From Rosa chinensis (Eukaryota; Streptophyta; Magnoliopsida; Rosales; Rosaceae): DNA of 64,000 nucleotides. The stretch lies in the NCBI RefSeq assembly GCF_002994745.2, contig NC_037090.1, positions 14,248,001-14,312,000 of the forward strand, written 5' to 3'. The notes beneath the pieces were generated by a model. It saw only the letters and a program-made list of their open reading frames with translations, was not told where the DNA came from and made no database searches. A program made the translations under genes and the position numbers. The first letter of the stretch is position 1. Each line of letters starts with the position of its first letter. Shown in pieces: positions 1 to 9,539 of the stretch.

Positions 1-42
1 TCCCCTGACCATTAAATAACGCATCGACATCGACCTCAAGTG
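1..42 (-). pseudogene. F-box gene, 3' continuation beyond copia insertion
   Basis: Read on the minus strand, these bases continue the F-box frame broken at 3885. After removal of one copy of the 5-bp target duplication, the join reads ...HAWKT-LEVDVDALF, which lines up with AQAWKKLEVYSES in the intact neighbour (6767-7927). The rest of the gene lies outside the window to the left. Position and frame are seen directly; that this is the same gene is inferred from the unbroken frame and the paralogue. Confidence 0.85.
38..42. repeat. target-site duplication, left copy (AAGTG)
   Basis: AAGTG lies directly before the 5' LTR and is repeated exactly at 3885-3889 directly after the 3' LTR. A 5-bp duplication is the normal size for LTR retrotransposons. 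Confidence 0.95.
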
Positions 43-247
43 TGTTGACATGAGCTGTATCAATTAACTTTATTATAATTTATCTTGTGTATTGATTAGA
101 TTTATTTTGTGTATCAATTAGCATTAGTGCTATGGTTAACTTAGATTAGCATTGATTACATTCCTTTGTGTACATGGATGTAACACTATATAAACCTCCT
201 TCAGAGATGAATAGACATATGACATTATTCCCATATACTTTCTGACA
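43..247 (+). repeat. 5' LTR of copia element
   Basis: 205 bp, TG...CA ends. A TATA-like CACTATATAAACC sits at about 184-196. It matches 3680-3884 along its full length with about 16 substitutions and no length change. Confidence 0.95.
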
Positions 248-259
248 TGGTATCAGAGC
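248..259 (+). other. primer binding site (initiator tRNA-Met type)
   Basis: TGGTATCAGAGC begins at the first base after the 5' LTR. It matches the 3' end of plant initiator methionine tRNA, the usual primer of plant Copia elements. Confidence 0.9.
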
Positions 260-671
260 GGGTCTCTCTCCAATTGCGTCTCCAAATGCCATAGGCCCAA
301 ATTTGGGTTCCTTATATTGCCATCAGAATATTCCGATTGGATTGTTACCAAGTGTCCAATGTGGGCCTTAAATTGTTATGTTGACCAAGTATCCAATATG
401 AGACTTGTGTCCCAATTTCCAATATGGGAATTGGATTGTTAATTAATTTCACGTACAAACTTAGAGTTATGTTGCAGGTGAGGGGGCGTGTTGGAAAAGA
501 AATATTCCACATTGGAAAAGTGATAAGTAAAATATAACTTATAAGTAGGGTGGATCACACCTAATTGTATCGAGGCCTTTTGTAATTAAAACTAAACACC
601 TAACAGGTGGTTAAGTTGGGACAGTATCGACCATTGTATCGGTCACGGGCCGTGGTATTGAGAAGGGGGGA

Positions 672-3600
672 TTGTACTACATGAAAATGACACATGCTGG
701 TGACCTTCATGCAAGTGAAGTACACCATATTCAGAAGGATACTTCACCAGGAAAGGAGAGAGAAAATATATGGTTGTGGCACCAGAGATTGGGACATCCA
801 TCATTTGGTTACATGAGGTGTTTGCTTCCTACCTTGTTCAAAACATGCAAGGAGTCTGATTTCCAATGTGAGACATGCATCCAAGGAAAGAGCCGTTGTG
901 CTAGCTACTCCTTCTGGTATGCAGTATTTTCTGTTATTTGTAGATGATTGTACAAGAATGTGTTGGGTTCACTTGTTGAAGCATAAAAGTGAAGTTTGTT
1001 CTGTGTTTCAAATCTTCCATACTATGATCCAAACCCAGTTCCAGACTCCCATCAAAGTCTTCCGCACAGATAATGGTGGTGAATATGTGAACCATGCCCT
1101 CCATCATTACCTAAACAACCATGGCATTATCCATCATACCACATGTCCCCAAACTCCTCAACAAAATGGTGTGACAGAGCAAAAAAACCAACATATCCTC
1201 CAAGTTGCCCGCTCCACGTTAATCGGAGCCTACATGCCTGAGTGTTTATGGGGTGATGCCATCCTTAGCACCGTTTATCTCCTAAATCGCCCACCTACAC
1301 AAGCTCTTAAAGAACCAAATGAGGATGCACACATACGTCCAAAAACACCACTTGAAGCTCTTGGCCAGTTCTTTACCTTACCACCACTCCATACCCTCCC
1401 ACCCAAGATCTTTGGTTGTGTGGCTTATAGACACATTCCATGTAGTCAGAGAACCAAGTTGGATGCTTGTGCTGAAAGGTATGTTTTTGTGGGATATGGT
1501 TCTACCCAGAAAGGATATAAGTGCTACAATCCCTCTACTCGAAAGTTATATGTTACCATGGATGTGACATTCTATGAGCAACAACTTTTCTTTGCCCCGA
1601 AGACTTCTCTTCAGGGGGAGAGCACATCTAGAGAAGTGCAGTCTTCATCAATATTGGAAGTACCAGAAATTGTTGTGGAAGAAAGAATTGTGGTACAAGA
1701 AAGAAATCAAATGGATTTAGAAGCACCAACAACAGGAATTGATGATCAAACTCAGTCAGTCTTGCCAAATTCAACTGAAGACCCCCCTACTCCTAAGTCC
1801 TACCACATCGGTCCCTATTTCTCATGAGGATGCTCCTGAGGTAAGTCTCAATCCTAAACTTGAGTCAGATATTGTTATAAATGATGAACATGTCCTTGAT
1901 CATGAGTCTAATGTTATCATAGATAATGAGGCTAACCCTGAAACAGACCCCAACACTGAAACAAGTGTGCCCCCCAAATATCAATTGCCACATCGTACAA
2001 CGAGAGGGAAGCCTAAAGCCCAATATGAGCCAAATCTTAAGGTTAAAGCCAAATACCCCATAACTAATTATGTGTCAACTCATAGGTTGTCCGAGTCATA
2101 TGCATCATTTGTGTTTCAATTATCTACTATTGTCATTGCAAATAAAGTGCAAGAAGCATTAGCAGATCCCAAATGGACTGAGGCAATGAAGGTTGAAATG
2201 GAAGCTTTGGAGAAGAATGATACATGGGAACAAGTACCAAAACCTCAAGGAAAGAAAACAGTGCAGTGCAGGTGGATATATACCTTGAAATATGCTGCTG
2301 ATGGGACACTGAACAGGTACAAAGCAAGGTTAGCTGCTAAAGGCTACACACAAACATATGTTGTTGATTATCAGGAAACATTTGCACCGGTAGCCAAGAT
2401 TACTACTATCCGTGTACTACTATCTCTAACTGCGAACTTGGATTGGCCCCTGAAGCAGTTTGATGTGAAGAATGCATTCTTGCATGGAGATCTGAAAGAG
2501 GAAGTATACATGTATCTACCTCCAGGGTTCATTGCACATTCGCAGGAAGGAATGGTATGCAGATTGAAGAAGTCTCTATATAGGCTCAAGCAATCTCCGA
2601 GAGCATGGTTTGGAAGGTTCAGACAGTCTCTGAAGGCATTTGGCTACAAGCAGAGTAACTCATATCACACTCTCATCTTGAAGCGTAGAAGGAATAAGAT
2701 AACTGCCTTGATTATCTATGTGGATGATATGATAGTGACAGGAGATGATCAGGAAGAAGTAAAGAAGTTGGAAGCTTATCTATCATATGAATTTGAGATG
2801 AAAGACCTTGGTGGATTAAAGTACTTCCTAGGCATTGAGGTGGCCAGATCAAAGGAAGGCATTTTCCTATCTCAAAGGAAATATGTCTTAGACCTACTCA
2901 CTGAAACAGGCATGTTGGCTTGCAAACCTGCAGATACACCCATGGAGCAAAATCACAAGTTAGCAGAATATCCTGATCAAGTGCCTACTAACCGAGAGAG
3001 ATATCAAAGACTAGTTGGCAGACTTATCTATCTCCCTCACACTCGTCCTGACATTGCATATGCTGTGAGTGCGGTGAGCCAATTCATGCATGCTCCAAGT
3101 GAAGACCATATGAATGCAGTATATCGTATTCTTAGTTATTTGAAGTCTGCTCCAGGCAAAGGGATTATGTTTGCTAAAAATAATCATTTGGAGGTGTTAT
3201 ACTAATGCAGATTGGGCTGGATGTATCACTAATAGAAGATCAACCTCAGCATACTTCACATTTGTGGGAGGTAACCTTGTGACATGGAGGAGCAAGAAAC
3301 AGAAAGTAGTTGCTAAATCTAGTGCGGAGGCAGAATACAGAGGAATGGCCTAAGGTATTTGTGAAATGTTATGGCTACATACGTAACTTACTAAAGGACT
3401 TGGGGTTCAAACCCAAACAGGCTATAAATCTCTTTTGTGACAACAAGGCAGCCACAGACATTGCACATAATCCAGTTCAACATGACAGAACAAAACATGT
3501 TGAAGTGGATAGACACTTTATCAAGGACAAGCTAGAATCAAAGATTATTGATGTACCCCATGTGAAGATTGGAGATCAACTTGCAGATATTCTGACAAAA

Positions 3601-3672
3601 ACTGTTTCTGGTAAGGTAGTCCACAACTCACTTGATAAGTTGGGCATTCAAGACATCTATGCACCAATTTGA
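672..3672 (+). pseudogene. copia pol pseudogene (integrase, RT, RNase H)
   Basis: Pieces in order: a GAG-pre-integrase zinc-finger region (672-947, LWHQRLGHPS and a CETC pair); the integrase core (868-1827) with an FVDD motif, FRTDNGGEY and QQNGVTEQ, so the three acidic catalytic positions appear kept; reverse transcriptase (1739-3205) with FDVKNAFLHG and the YVDD active site; RNase H in two pieces (3171-3353, with NADWAGC and [11 protein letters not shown], and 3310-3672). Frame changes fall within 868-947, 1739-1827, 3171-3205 and 3310-3353. With gag and protease absent the element cannot be autonomous. It could still be mobilised through its LTRs, primer site and purine tract if proteins came from elsewhere. 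Confidence 0.93.
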
Positions 3673-3679
3673 GGGGGAG
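3671..3679 (+). other. polypurine tract
   Basis: GAGGGGGAG lies directly before the 3' LTR, the position of the plus-strand priming site in LTR retrotransposons. Confidence 0.85.
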
Positions 3680-3884
3680 TGTTGACATGAGCTGTATCAA
3701 TTAATTAAATTATAATTTATCTTGTATATCGATTAGATTTATTTTGTGTATCAATTAACATTAGTGCTATGGTTAACGTAGATTAGGATTGATTACATTC
3801 TTTTCTGTATATGGATGTATCACTATATAAACTTTCTTGAGAGATGAATAGCCATATGACATTATTCCCATATACTTTCTGACA
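3680..3884 (+). repeat. 3' LTR of copia element
   Basis: 205 bp copy of 43-247. Read on the minus strand it supplies 33 foreign codons and a stop to the truncated F-box frame, which now ends at 3783. Confidence 0.95.
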
Positions 3885-4445
3885 AAGTGTTTTCCAAGCG
3901 TGATCTCTGCACGAGAAAATTACGCCCTCATTCTTGTCATCAACAAAGTCAGTGGAGCCTACGAAAACTATGTAGTCATCGGTGGCCGGCAAATAGCCAA
4001 CACCATGAACGATGATCGCCTTGTTATTTGGGGAGAAACCCGGATCAGGTGATTTCTTGAAGAATCCGGTTGATGGGCTCCACATATAATATATTTGCTC
4101 ATCAATTGCGAGAAATACAATACCATTGCAAGAGCCTAGTGGCATGACATCATTGGCTGGTGGGCGGAGAGGAAGTTTGAGCTTCCTAACAGAGGAACGG
4201 TCTCCAAACGATGGCGTCTCCAAGTCAAGGGATTCGAGTCGAGGGGTGGTGGTGGAGCAGAGGAGTCTACAAGTTAGGGTTTTGTGCTCACGAGCTGCTT
4301 GAAATTGGGACTCGGCGAATTTTGGGTCTGAGAGAATGATGAAATGGAAACGTTTGGAAACGCTGGTGAACTGGAGTAACAATTTCACGGGAAGCCAGGA
4401 GAGGATAAGCACTATCATCTCTTTGGGTAGGGTTGCTTCCGCCAT
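3885..4445 (-). pseudogene. F-box (FBA-type) gene, 5' part, cut by copia element
   Basis: The 187 native codons hold an N-terminal F-box (LPKEMIVLILSWLPVKLLLQ, residues about 6-25, then VSKRFHFIILSDPKF) and the start of an F-box-associated region with GSCNGIVFL and WSPSTGFFKKSPDPG. F-box proteins of this family are substrate receptors of SCF ubiquitin ligases. The copia element sits exactly between two codons. The hybrid frame adds 33 LTR-coded residues and ends after 220, losing roughly half the FBA domain. A 38-bp tandem duplication over the start region (4411-4486) adds an out-of-frame upstream ATG. It is a diverged duplicate of the gene at 6767-7927. No substrate can be named. Confidence 0.88.
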
Positions 4446-4486
4446 TGCACTATCATCTCTTCAGGTAGGGTTGCTTCCGCCATTGC
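4411..4486 (-). repeat. 38-bp tandem duplication across the F-box start codon
   Basis: Units 4411-4448 and 4449-4486 differ at two positions. Each carries an ATG on the minus strand (4445 and 4483). As 38 is not a multiple of three, the upstream ATG opens a 22-codon frame that runs past the second ATG and ends in TGA at about 4417. It therefore acts as an overlapping upstream ORF. Confidence 0.85.
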
Positions 4487-4578
4487 ACTATCAATATTGA
4501 AACGAAACGATGAAGTATGGTTTGAGAGCTAATAGAGTAGTGAGTAGTGATAGGGAGACGACCGTAAATGAAGATTAA

Positions 4579-4920
4579 GGCCTCGTTTGGTTCGCGGAAA
4601 GTAAGCATCAGAAAAGGAAAGTTGTTCATTTCCTGTGTTTGGGATGCAAAAGGAAATGAAATATTTTCCTGAAGCAAAGGAAAATAGGCGGGAAAATAGT
4701 TTTTTCCATACTCCAAATGAATCACTTTCTCCCATTCTTTCCTTACATTTATTACTTATAACACATTATTTTATTCTATTAATTACATACTTTTTAACAA
4801 CTTTCCAGATAACTTTCCTTACATCACCAAATATCGGAATGAAAAGTTCTTCGGAAATTTCATTTCCCTTCCTATGAAAAAGACAAAGAAACTACTTTTC
4901 TTTCTGCGAACCAAACAGGC
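4579..4920. mobile_element. Tourist-like MITE (PIF/Harbinger)
   Basis: 342 bp with terminal inverted repeats GGCCTCGTTTGGTTCGCGG and GCCTGTTTGGTTCGCAG and flanking TAA copies at 4576-4578 and 4921-4923. A TAA/TTA duplication and GGCCT-type ends are typical of Tourist elements. No coding capacity. It sits in the region upstream of the broken F-box gene and is absent from the equivalent place upstream of the intact copy. A second copy of the family spans 31855-35412. Confidence 0.85.
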
Positions 4921-6766
4921 TAAGGGCGGTCGTGGGTTTGCTATAGATGAAGGGAGGAGTGATATCAATGGAAAAAGGTTGAATTATTGATGTGAAGGCC
5001 AAATTTGCATAAATGAAGAATTTGAACCGAGGGCCAATTAATGTCAGCGTGATTGGACCGGCTAAAGGGGATGTGAGTGAGGTGACAAGTCGCTGCATGC
5101 GTCAGAGAAGCTTTGAACTTCAGAAGCAAGCTGAACTTTGTGATTTTCGAGGGAGTTGAGCACGGCAGCAGAGCATCGAAGCATGTGATTGAGAAAAGGA
5201 TGCTTTGGCCTTTTGGCGGCAGGTACGCATTGGGAAGGAAACTCTTATGAAATGAAAGTGGGTTTTAAAAACGTGATAGTGGGGGGTTGGATAATCTTGG
5301 GTCGAGTATTTTTGATAAAAATAATGAATCAACTCATTAAGTTATCGAAAATTTTGAACAGGTTGAATGAAATTATGACTCGGGAGTCGGGACGTTACAA
5401 AACTATAACGAAATTATCAACATAAGTTGGTTCAGTTGATATGGGCATGGACTAATATATGGTGCTTCAGTCTACATCGTTCAGCAACAGAATGTTTCTC
5501 CTAAACTTCGATTTTGTTCTATGGTTAAATTTATGTTTCCATTGGTTAAGAGATTCAAAATTGATCGATCAATAATACACAACAATACAATTCAGCATAA
5601 AATAAACAAATAAATTCAAATGCATAAGCTAACGATTCAGCAACTAGATTGCGTTACCATTTCTCCATGTTTTCATATTGAATCATGTCAATACTGCCAA
5701 ACACAACACATTATCTGTCATGGAAGAAAAACACAACACATTATCAGAAAAAAGAAGGTGACATATGATCCATCATTAAATGCAATTGACAAGCTAGTCA
5801 ACAAGAGTTCGGGAATTTCACGACTACATAGTTTCACGAACACATAATTTTTTTTTTTGGTTACAAACACATAAATTCCTTATAGCATAATACAGAAATT
5901 TAGGCAAAGACAAACATATATCAACATAGTTGCAACCATTAGACAAATATATAGCTATCTTCCGATTAAAGCTGGTCCACATCACCACTAGATCAAAGAA
6001 CCCTCCAACAAAGCTTGCTCTAGCATTTGTACATCCAAAATCCCCTACAGAATCAAAGAAAGAACACAATTGATCATCCCTCAAAACAACTTTATGAAAA
6101 CCAATGAGTTAATGATCAACCAAGATGAATGGTCTTTCCCTTCTGTTTTTTGAAAACAATACGAAGAACCGAAGCGGAACTCAAGATTAAGAGGTGAAGT
6201 ACAATTGTTTGCTTCCTCAAATCAGTATCATAAACAAAGGTACACAATGAAAATGTGTGCTAACAGGGCCAGTCCTGACATTTTAGATGCCTAAGGCACA
6301 CAATGAAAATGTGGCTTCAAATGAAATTAACAACAAAAACAGGTCAGAATCCAAAATACACCAGCATGAATCAAACTTGAGAATTTTTGAGAGGCCGAAA
6401 AGCATGCCGACCACTAGGCCAGTGCCGCTATCATGATATATGAGTGGCCACTTGGTAGAAAGTAGAGTTTACAAGGATTTGTGGCCACTAGATGTGATCA
6501 ACTAAACTTACAAGAGCTAGGAAATGGTTTATCAAGGGAAATGGTAACTTTTAATTCTCTGCTGACCAAAAGGTACATGTATATATTCACTTAGAAGACG
6601 CATAAACCAAACCCTTACTAGATTAATCCATACAATTGACTGTCTACATCAATGCAAAGAATTTAGCAAATTTTCTAAGAATACAAATAGTATTCAGAAG
6701 CAAGAAAGCAGAGTCAAAAAATGAGGAGTAACTAACCAGCACTGTTATACAGAGAGCAAATGAGGA
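4921..6766. other. intergenic, duplicated F-box upstream region
   Basis: 4921-5115 resembles 8008-8215: both have GTGGG/CTTGCTAT-GAAGGGAGGAG, a GATTGATGTGATTGG-like stretch and GCATGC-TC-AGAAGCTTTGAA. The duplication that made the two F-box loci therefore included upstream DNA. The rest (5120-6766) is AT-rich with only short chance ORFs. About 6266-6300 looks like a degraded transposon fragment that I cannot assign. Confidence 0.6.
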
Positions 6767-7927
6767 CTAATCATCTATCCGACATAAACTCTCTTGATAT
6801 CGAATCATTTTAAGTTCAAAGCCTTCAATCACATACTCACCACACTTCTCCTCTTCTTTGTGAAGAATCTTTATCAACCCTTTCACGTCGGTAATACAAT
6901 CATTGTCAACCTCCTTCATAGTGCATATGTGGGCAACAATACTAGTTTCCAAAACCAATACACGACTGAAAGACCACATCCCCTCTGGAGGATCCAAAAA
7001 CCTGAAGTTATAGAGCTTAGTCCATGAGTCATGCACACCATATTCTTTCATGACCCACACTTGAATACAGTCATGAGCATCCCACAGAGAGAGAGCAAAA
7101 GAAAGGCATCCTTCAGCAGAAACCCCAAGATAGCCGAACTGATTTAAACTTCTTTCATCGAAATTAGGCATTGTCATTTTACTGAACTTCTCCTGGGCCA
7201 AATCAAAAGCCACGATACCGTTCTCTTGATTGAGCCAATGAAGTGCCTCGTTCAAAAGGGTCCCCCGAAAAGAAGGCGGTGATTCCGAATAGACCTCAAG
7301 TTTTTTCCAAGCTTGAGCTCTCGACGAGAAAATGGCGTACACATCGGTGGCTATGAAAATTTTGTAGTCGTCGGTGGCCGACAAATAGCCAACACCATAA
7401 TTGAACAGAAATCTTTGATCACATAAAGAACCTGGATCAGGTAATTTCCTAAAGAATCCAGTCGATGGGTTCCAGATATAGAATACTCTCTCATCAAAGG
7501 CAAGAAATACAATACCATTGCAGGAGCCCAGTAGCGAGAGACGACCGACGGGTGGCTGGAAAGGAAACTGTAGCTTTCTGACGGAGGAACGGTCTCCAAA
7601 AGACGTCGTCTCCAAGTGTAGGGATTCGAGTCGAGGGGCGATTTTGGAGTAGAGGAGTCTGCGTTCGAGGTAGGAAGAGTCTCCAAATAACGGCAGCGTC
7701 TCCAAGTCTAGGGATTCGAGTGGAGGGACGGTTGTGTTGTAGAGGAGTCTCTGATCCAGGGTTTTGCGCTCACGAGCTGCTTGAAATTGGGATTTAGCAA
7801 ATTTTGGGTTAGAGAGAATGATGAAATGAAAGCGTTTGGAAACGCAGGTGAATCGGAGTAAGGATTTCACGGGCAGCCAGGAGAGGATAAGCACTACAAT
7901 CTCTTCGGGGAGGTTTGCTTCCTCCAT
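6767..7927 (-). CDS. F-box protein, FBA (CPR1/CPR30-like) type, intact
   Basis: Single-exon gene of 386 aa, the usual size for this family. The F-box is at residues 6-45 (LPEEIVVLILSWLPVKSLLR, then VSKRFHFIILSNPKFAKSQF). The FBA region starts near GSCNGIVFLAFDE (about 134-146) and IWNPSTGFFRKLPDPG, and runs to about residue 340. Known role of the family: adaptor of an SCF E3 ubiquitin ligase, with the F-box binding SKP1 and the C-terminal part choosing the target; the target here is unknown. Residues 60-88 and 90-116 are an internal repeat (RLLYNTTVPPLESLDLET versus RLLYSKIAPRLESLHLET) that is single in the broken paralogue. The start is the first ATG and matches the paralogue. A run of 20 G lies 164 bp upstream. 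Confidence 0.9.
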   Translation of the reverse strand: MEEANLPEEIVVLILSWLPVKSLLRFTCVSKRFHFIILSNPKFAKSQFQAARERKTLDQRLLYNTTVPPLESLDLETLPLFGDSSYLERRLLYSKIAPRLESLHLETTSFGDRSSVRKLQFPFQPPVGRLSLLGSCNGIVFLAFDERVFYIWNPSTGFFRKLPDPGSLCDQRFLFNYGVGYLSATDDYKIFIATDVYAIFSSRAQAWKKLEVYSESPPSFRGTLLNEALHWLNQENGIVAFDLAQEKFSKMTMPNFDERSLNQFGYLGVSAEGCLSFALSLWDAHDCIQVWVMKEYGVHDSWTKLYNFRFLDPPEGMWSFSRVLVLETSIVAHICTMKEVDNDCITDVKGLIKILHKEEEKCGEYVIEGFELKMIRYQESLCRIDD

Positions 7928-8090
7928 TGCACTACTATGGAAACGAAACGATGAAGTAGGGTTTGAATGCTAAGTATATAGTGAGCAGTGATATGGAGAG
8001 GACCGAGTGATCAGGGGCAATCGTGGACTTGCTATGGTTGAAGGGAGGAGAGCTATATAGAGGTAGTTGGGTCGTTGGGTTTGATAATTA

Positions 8091-8110
8091 GGGGGGGGGG
8101 GGGGGGGGGG
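8091..8110 (+). repeat. poly-G tract (20 G)
   Basis: An uninterrupted run of 20 G in the region upstream of the F-box gene (C on the coding strand). The run could form a quadruplex. Its exact length may be a sequencing or assembly artefact. Confidence 0.8.
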
Positions 8111-8568
8111 CTTGTATTCCTCTGGCGGGGATTGATGTGATTGGTCATAACTGAAGATTTGAAACAAGCAAAGTCCCTGTGTCCCTGCATGCATCATAGA
8201 AGCTTTGAAGCTAGCGAGAAGAACAAAAGGGTCAGCTTTTTTGGGGATGTTGACGTGACTTGGGCAGTGTGTTTAAGGCCCAGTTTGCCCCGAGGTCTAA
8301 GCAACTTAAGCTGCTTATTCAGTAATTTAAGTAGGATTAGGTGTTCGGTAAAACAACAAATTATTGATTATAATTCAATCTCCCACTTCCCAATGTTATA
8401 TTCCACAAGTCGCAAAAGTGATGCTTCTAGATTAAGAGATTTCATAAGTGGAGATCATTTATTGATTTTACCTATATTGCTCTCATCTACTATCTCTGTA
8501 TAAACAAACAGCTCATTTACATATTAGTTATCTTAATTGTTTGATTAGAAACAATATTTTTATGCGGA
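8111..8568. other. intergenic, no gene seen
   Basis: Contains the end of the duplicated F-box upstream segment (to about 8215), then AT-rich sequence. 8275-8520 has low-copy repeat character but no ends I can define. Confidence 0.4.
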
Positions 8569-8934
8569 TAGGGCATTAGACCAACTTTTCGATCATATTT
8601 TTGCATCTCAACTGTTCAATTTTTATGTCCTAATTTCGATCATATTTTTGCATCTCAACTGTTCAATTTTTAGGTCCTAATGTGTAGATTATTGATGCAA
8701 ATTTTCGGCCAAATTGATTATTGTTAAGACATTCAAAATAGCAATTTAAAATTATAAGTATGAACAGTTTAAGTTTGACAGATTTGGTTCGTTCGTTGAT
8801 TTAATCTAATTTGATACCTTAACGATCACCGATTTCGCCGAAAATTTGTAGAAATGAGCTAATACATTATGACCTAAAAGCTGAACGGTTGAGATGCCGA
8901 AATGTGATCTAAAAGTTAGTCTAATGTCATATCA
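8569..8934. mobile_element. MITE-like element with long imperfect inverted ends
   Basis: The left arm (about 8573-8690, GGCATTAGACCAACTTTT then GCATCTCAACTGTTCAATTTTTAGGTC) is the reverse complement, with mismatches, of the right arm (about 8868-8932, ending AAAAGTTAGTCTAATGTC). The left arm contains a 47-bp tandem duplication (8588-8634, 8635-8681). No target duplication was read with confidence, so the superfamily is open. A related fragment (ACAGTTGAGATGCCGATATG) lies near 31772. Confidence 0.6.
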
Positions 8935-9539
8935 CTAGAAAAATAAAATAAAAGAATCTCTTAGTGGAAATGCACTATATATATATATATATATATGTAT
9001 GAATGAGAATGTGTTTAGCATACTGAGTGCACAAAGTTGGTAGAGGAATGCTAGTAACCTTCTTTTTTCTACATTTTTCATTCATTACTCGCCATGTGTA
9101 TTTCACTATCCATAAAAGTCAGATAAGAGCAAGTTCACCCGTAATCAAGAAATGTCAAGGTCGAGAAGTCAAGAATTCGACCAGTCAAGATAATGTTCAC
9201 TGCCACTGGACATGGGTTTACACCCGTTGTTTTTCTTGACCTGTCAAGACTGTTCATTTTTCACCGTTCATCAATTTTAACTATTCATTTAGTGTTTTAA
9301 CTGCTCATTTTTACTGTTCACTTATTATTAAAAAAAACATTTAAAATTAAAATATATTTGATGTAAATAGATGATAATAATGGAGATTTATGCAATTTAC
9401 TATTTTGAATATAGGGTGTGTGCTTTAATAAGAAGAATTTTCAAACACAACTTTTATTTCATAAAATTTATGCTTACATAAATGAAAAACTAGGAATAAG
9501 TACGATACAATTAACAACATGCATAATCACCTAATTATT

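Larger units (their letters stand above)
43..3884 (+). mobile_element. Ty1/copia LTR retrotransposon, defective
   Basis: Complete insertion of 3842 bp bounded by 205-bp LTRs (43-247 and 3680-3884) that start TGTTGACA and end TCTGACA, with a perfect AAGTG duplication. A primer binding site follows the 5' LTR and a purine tract precedes the 3' LTR. The domain order GAG-pre-integrase, integrase, reverse transcriptase, RNase H is that of Copia. Gag and protease are missing: 260-671 shows no coding sequence. The pol region lies in five overlapping frames, so it cannot make one polyprotein. By hand count the LTRs differ at about 16 of 205 positions, so the insertion is old. It sits in the coding sequence of an F-box gene. 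Confidence 0.95.

Noticed and set aside
8976..8996. TA repeat as a promoter TATA element
   Set aside because: A simple (TA)n microsatellite with no gene downstream.
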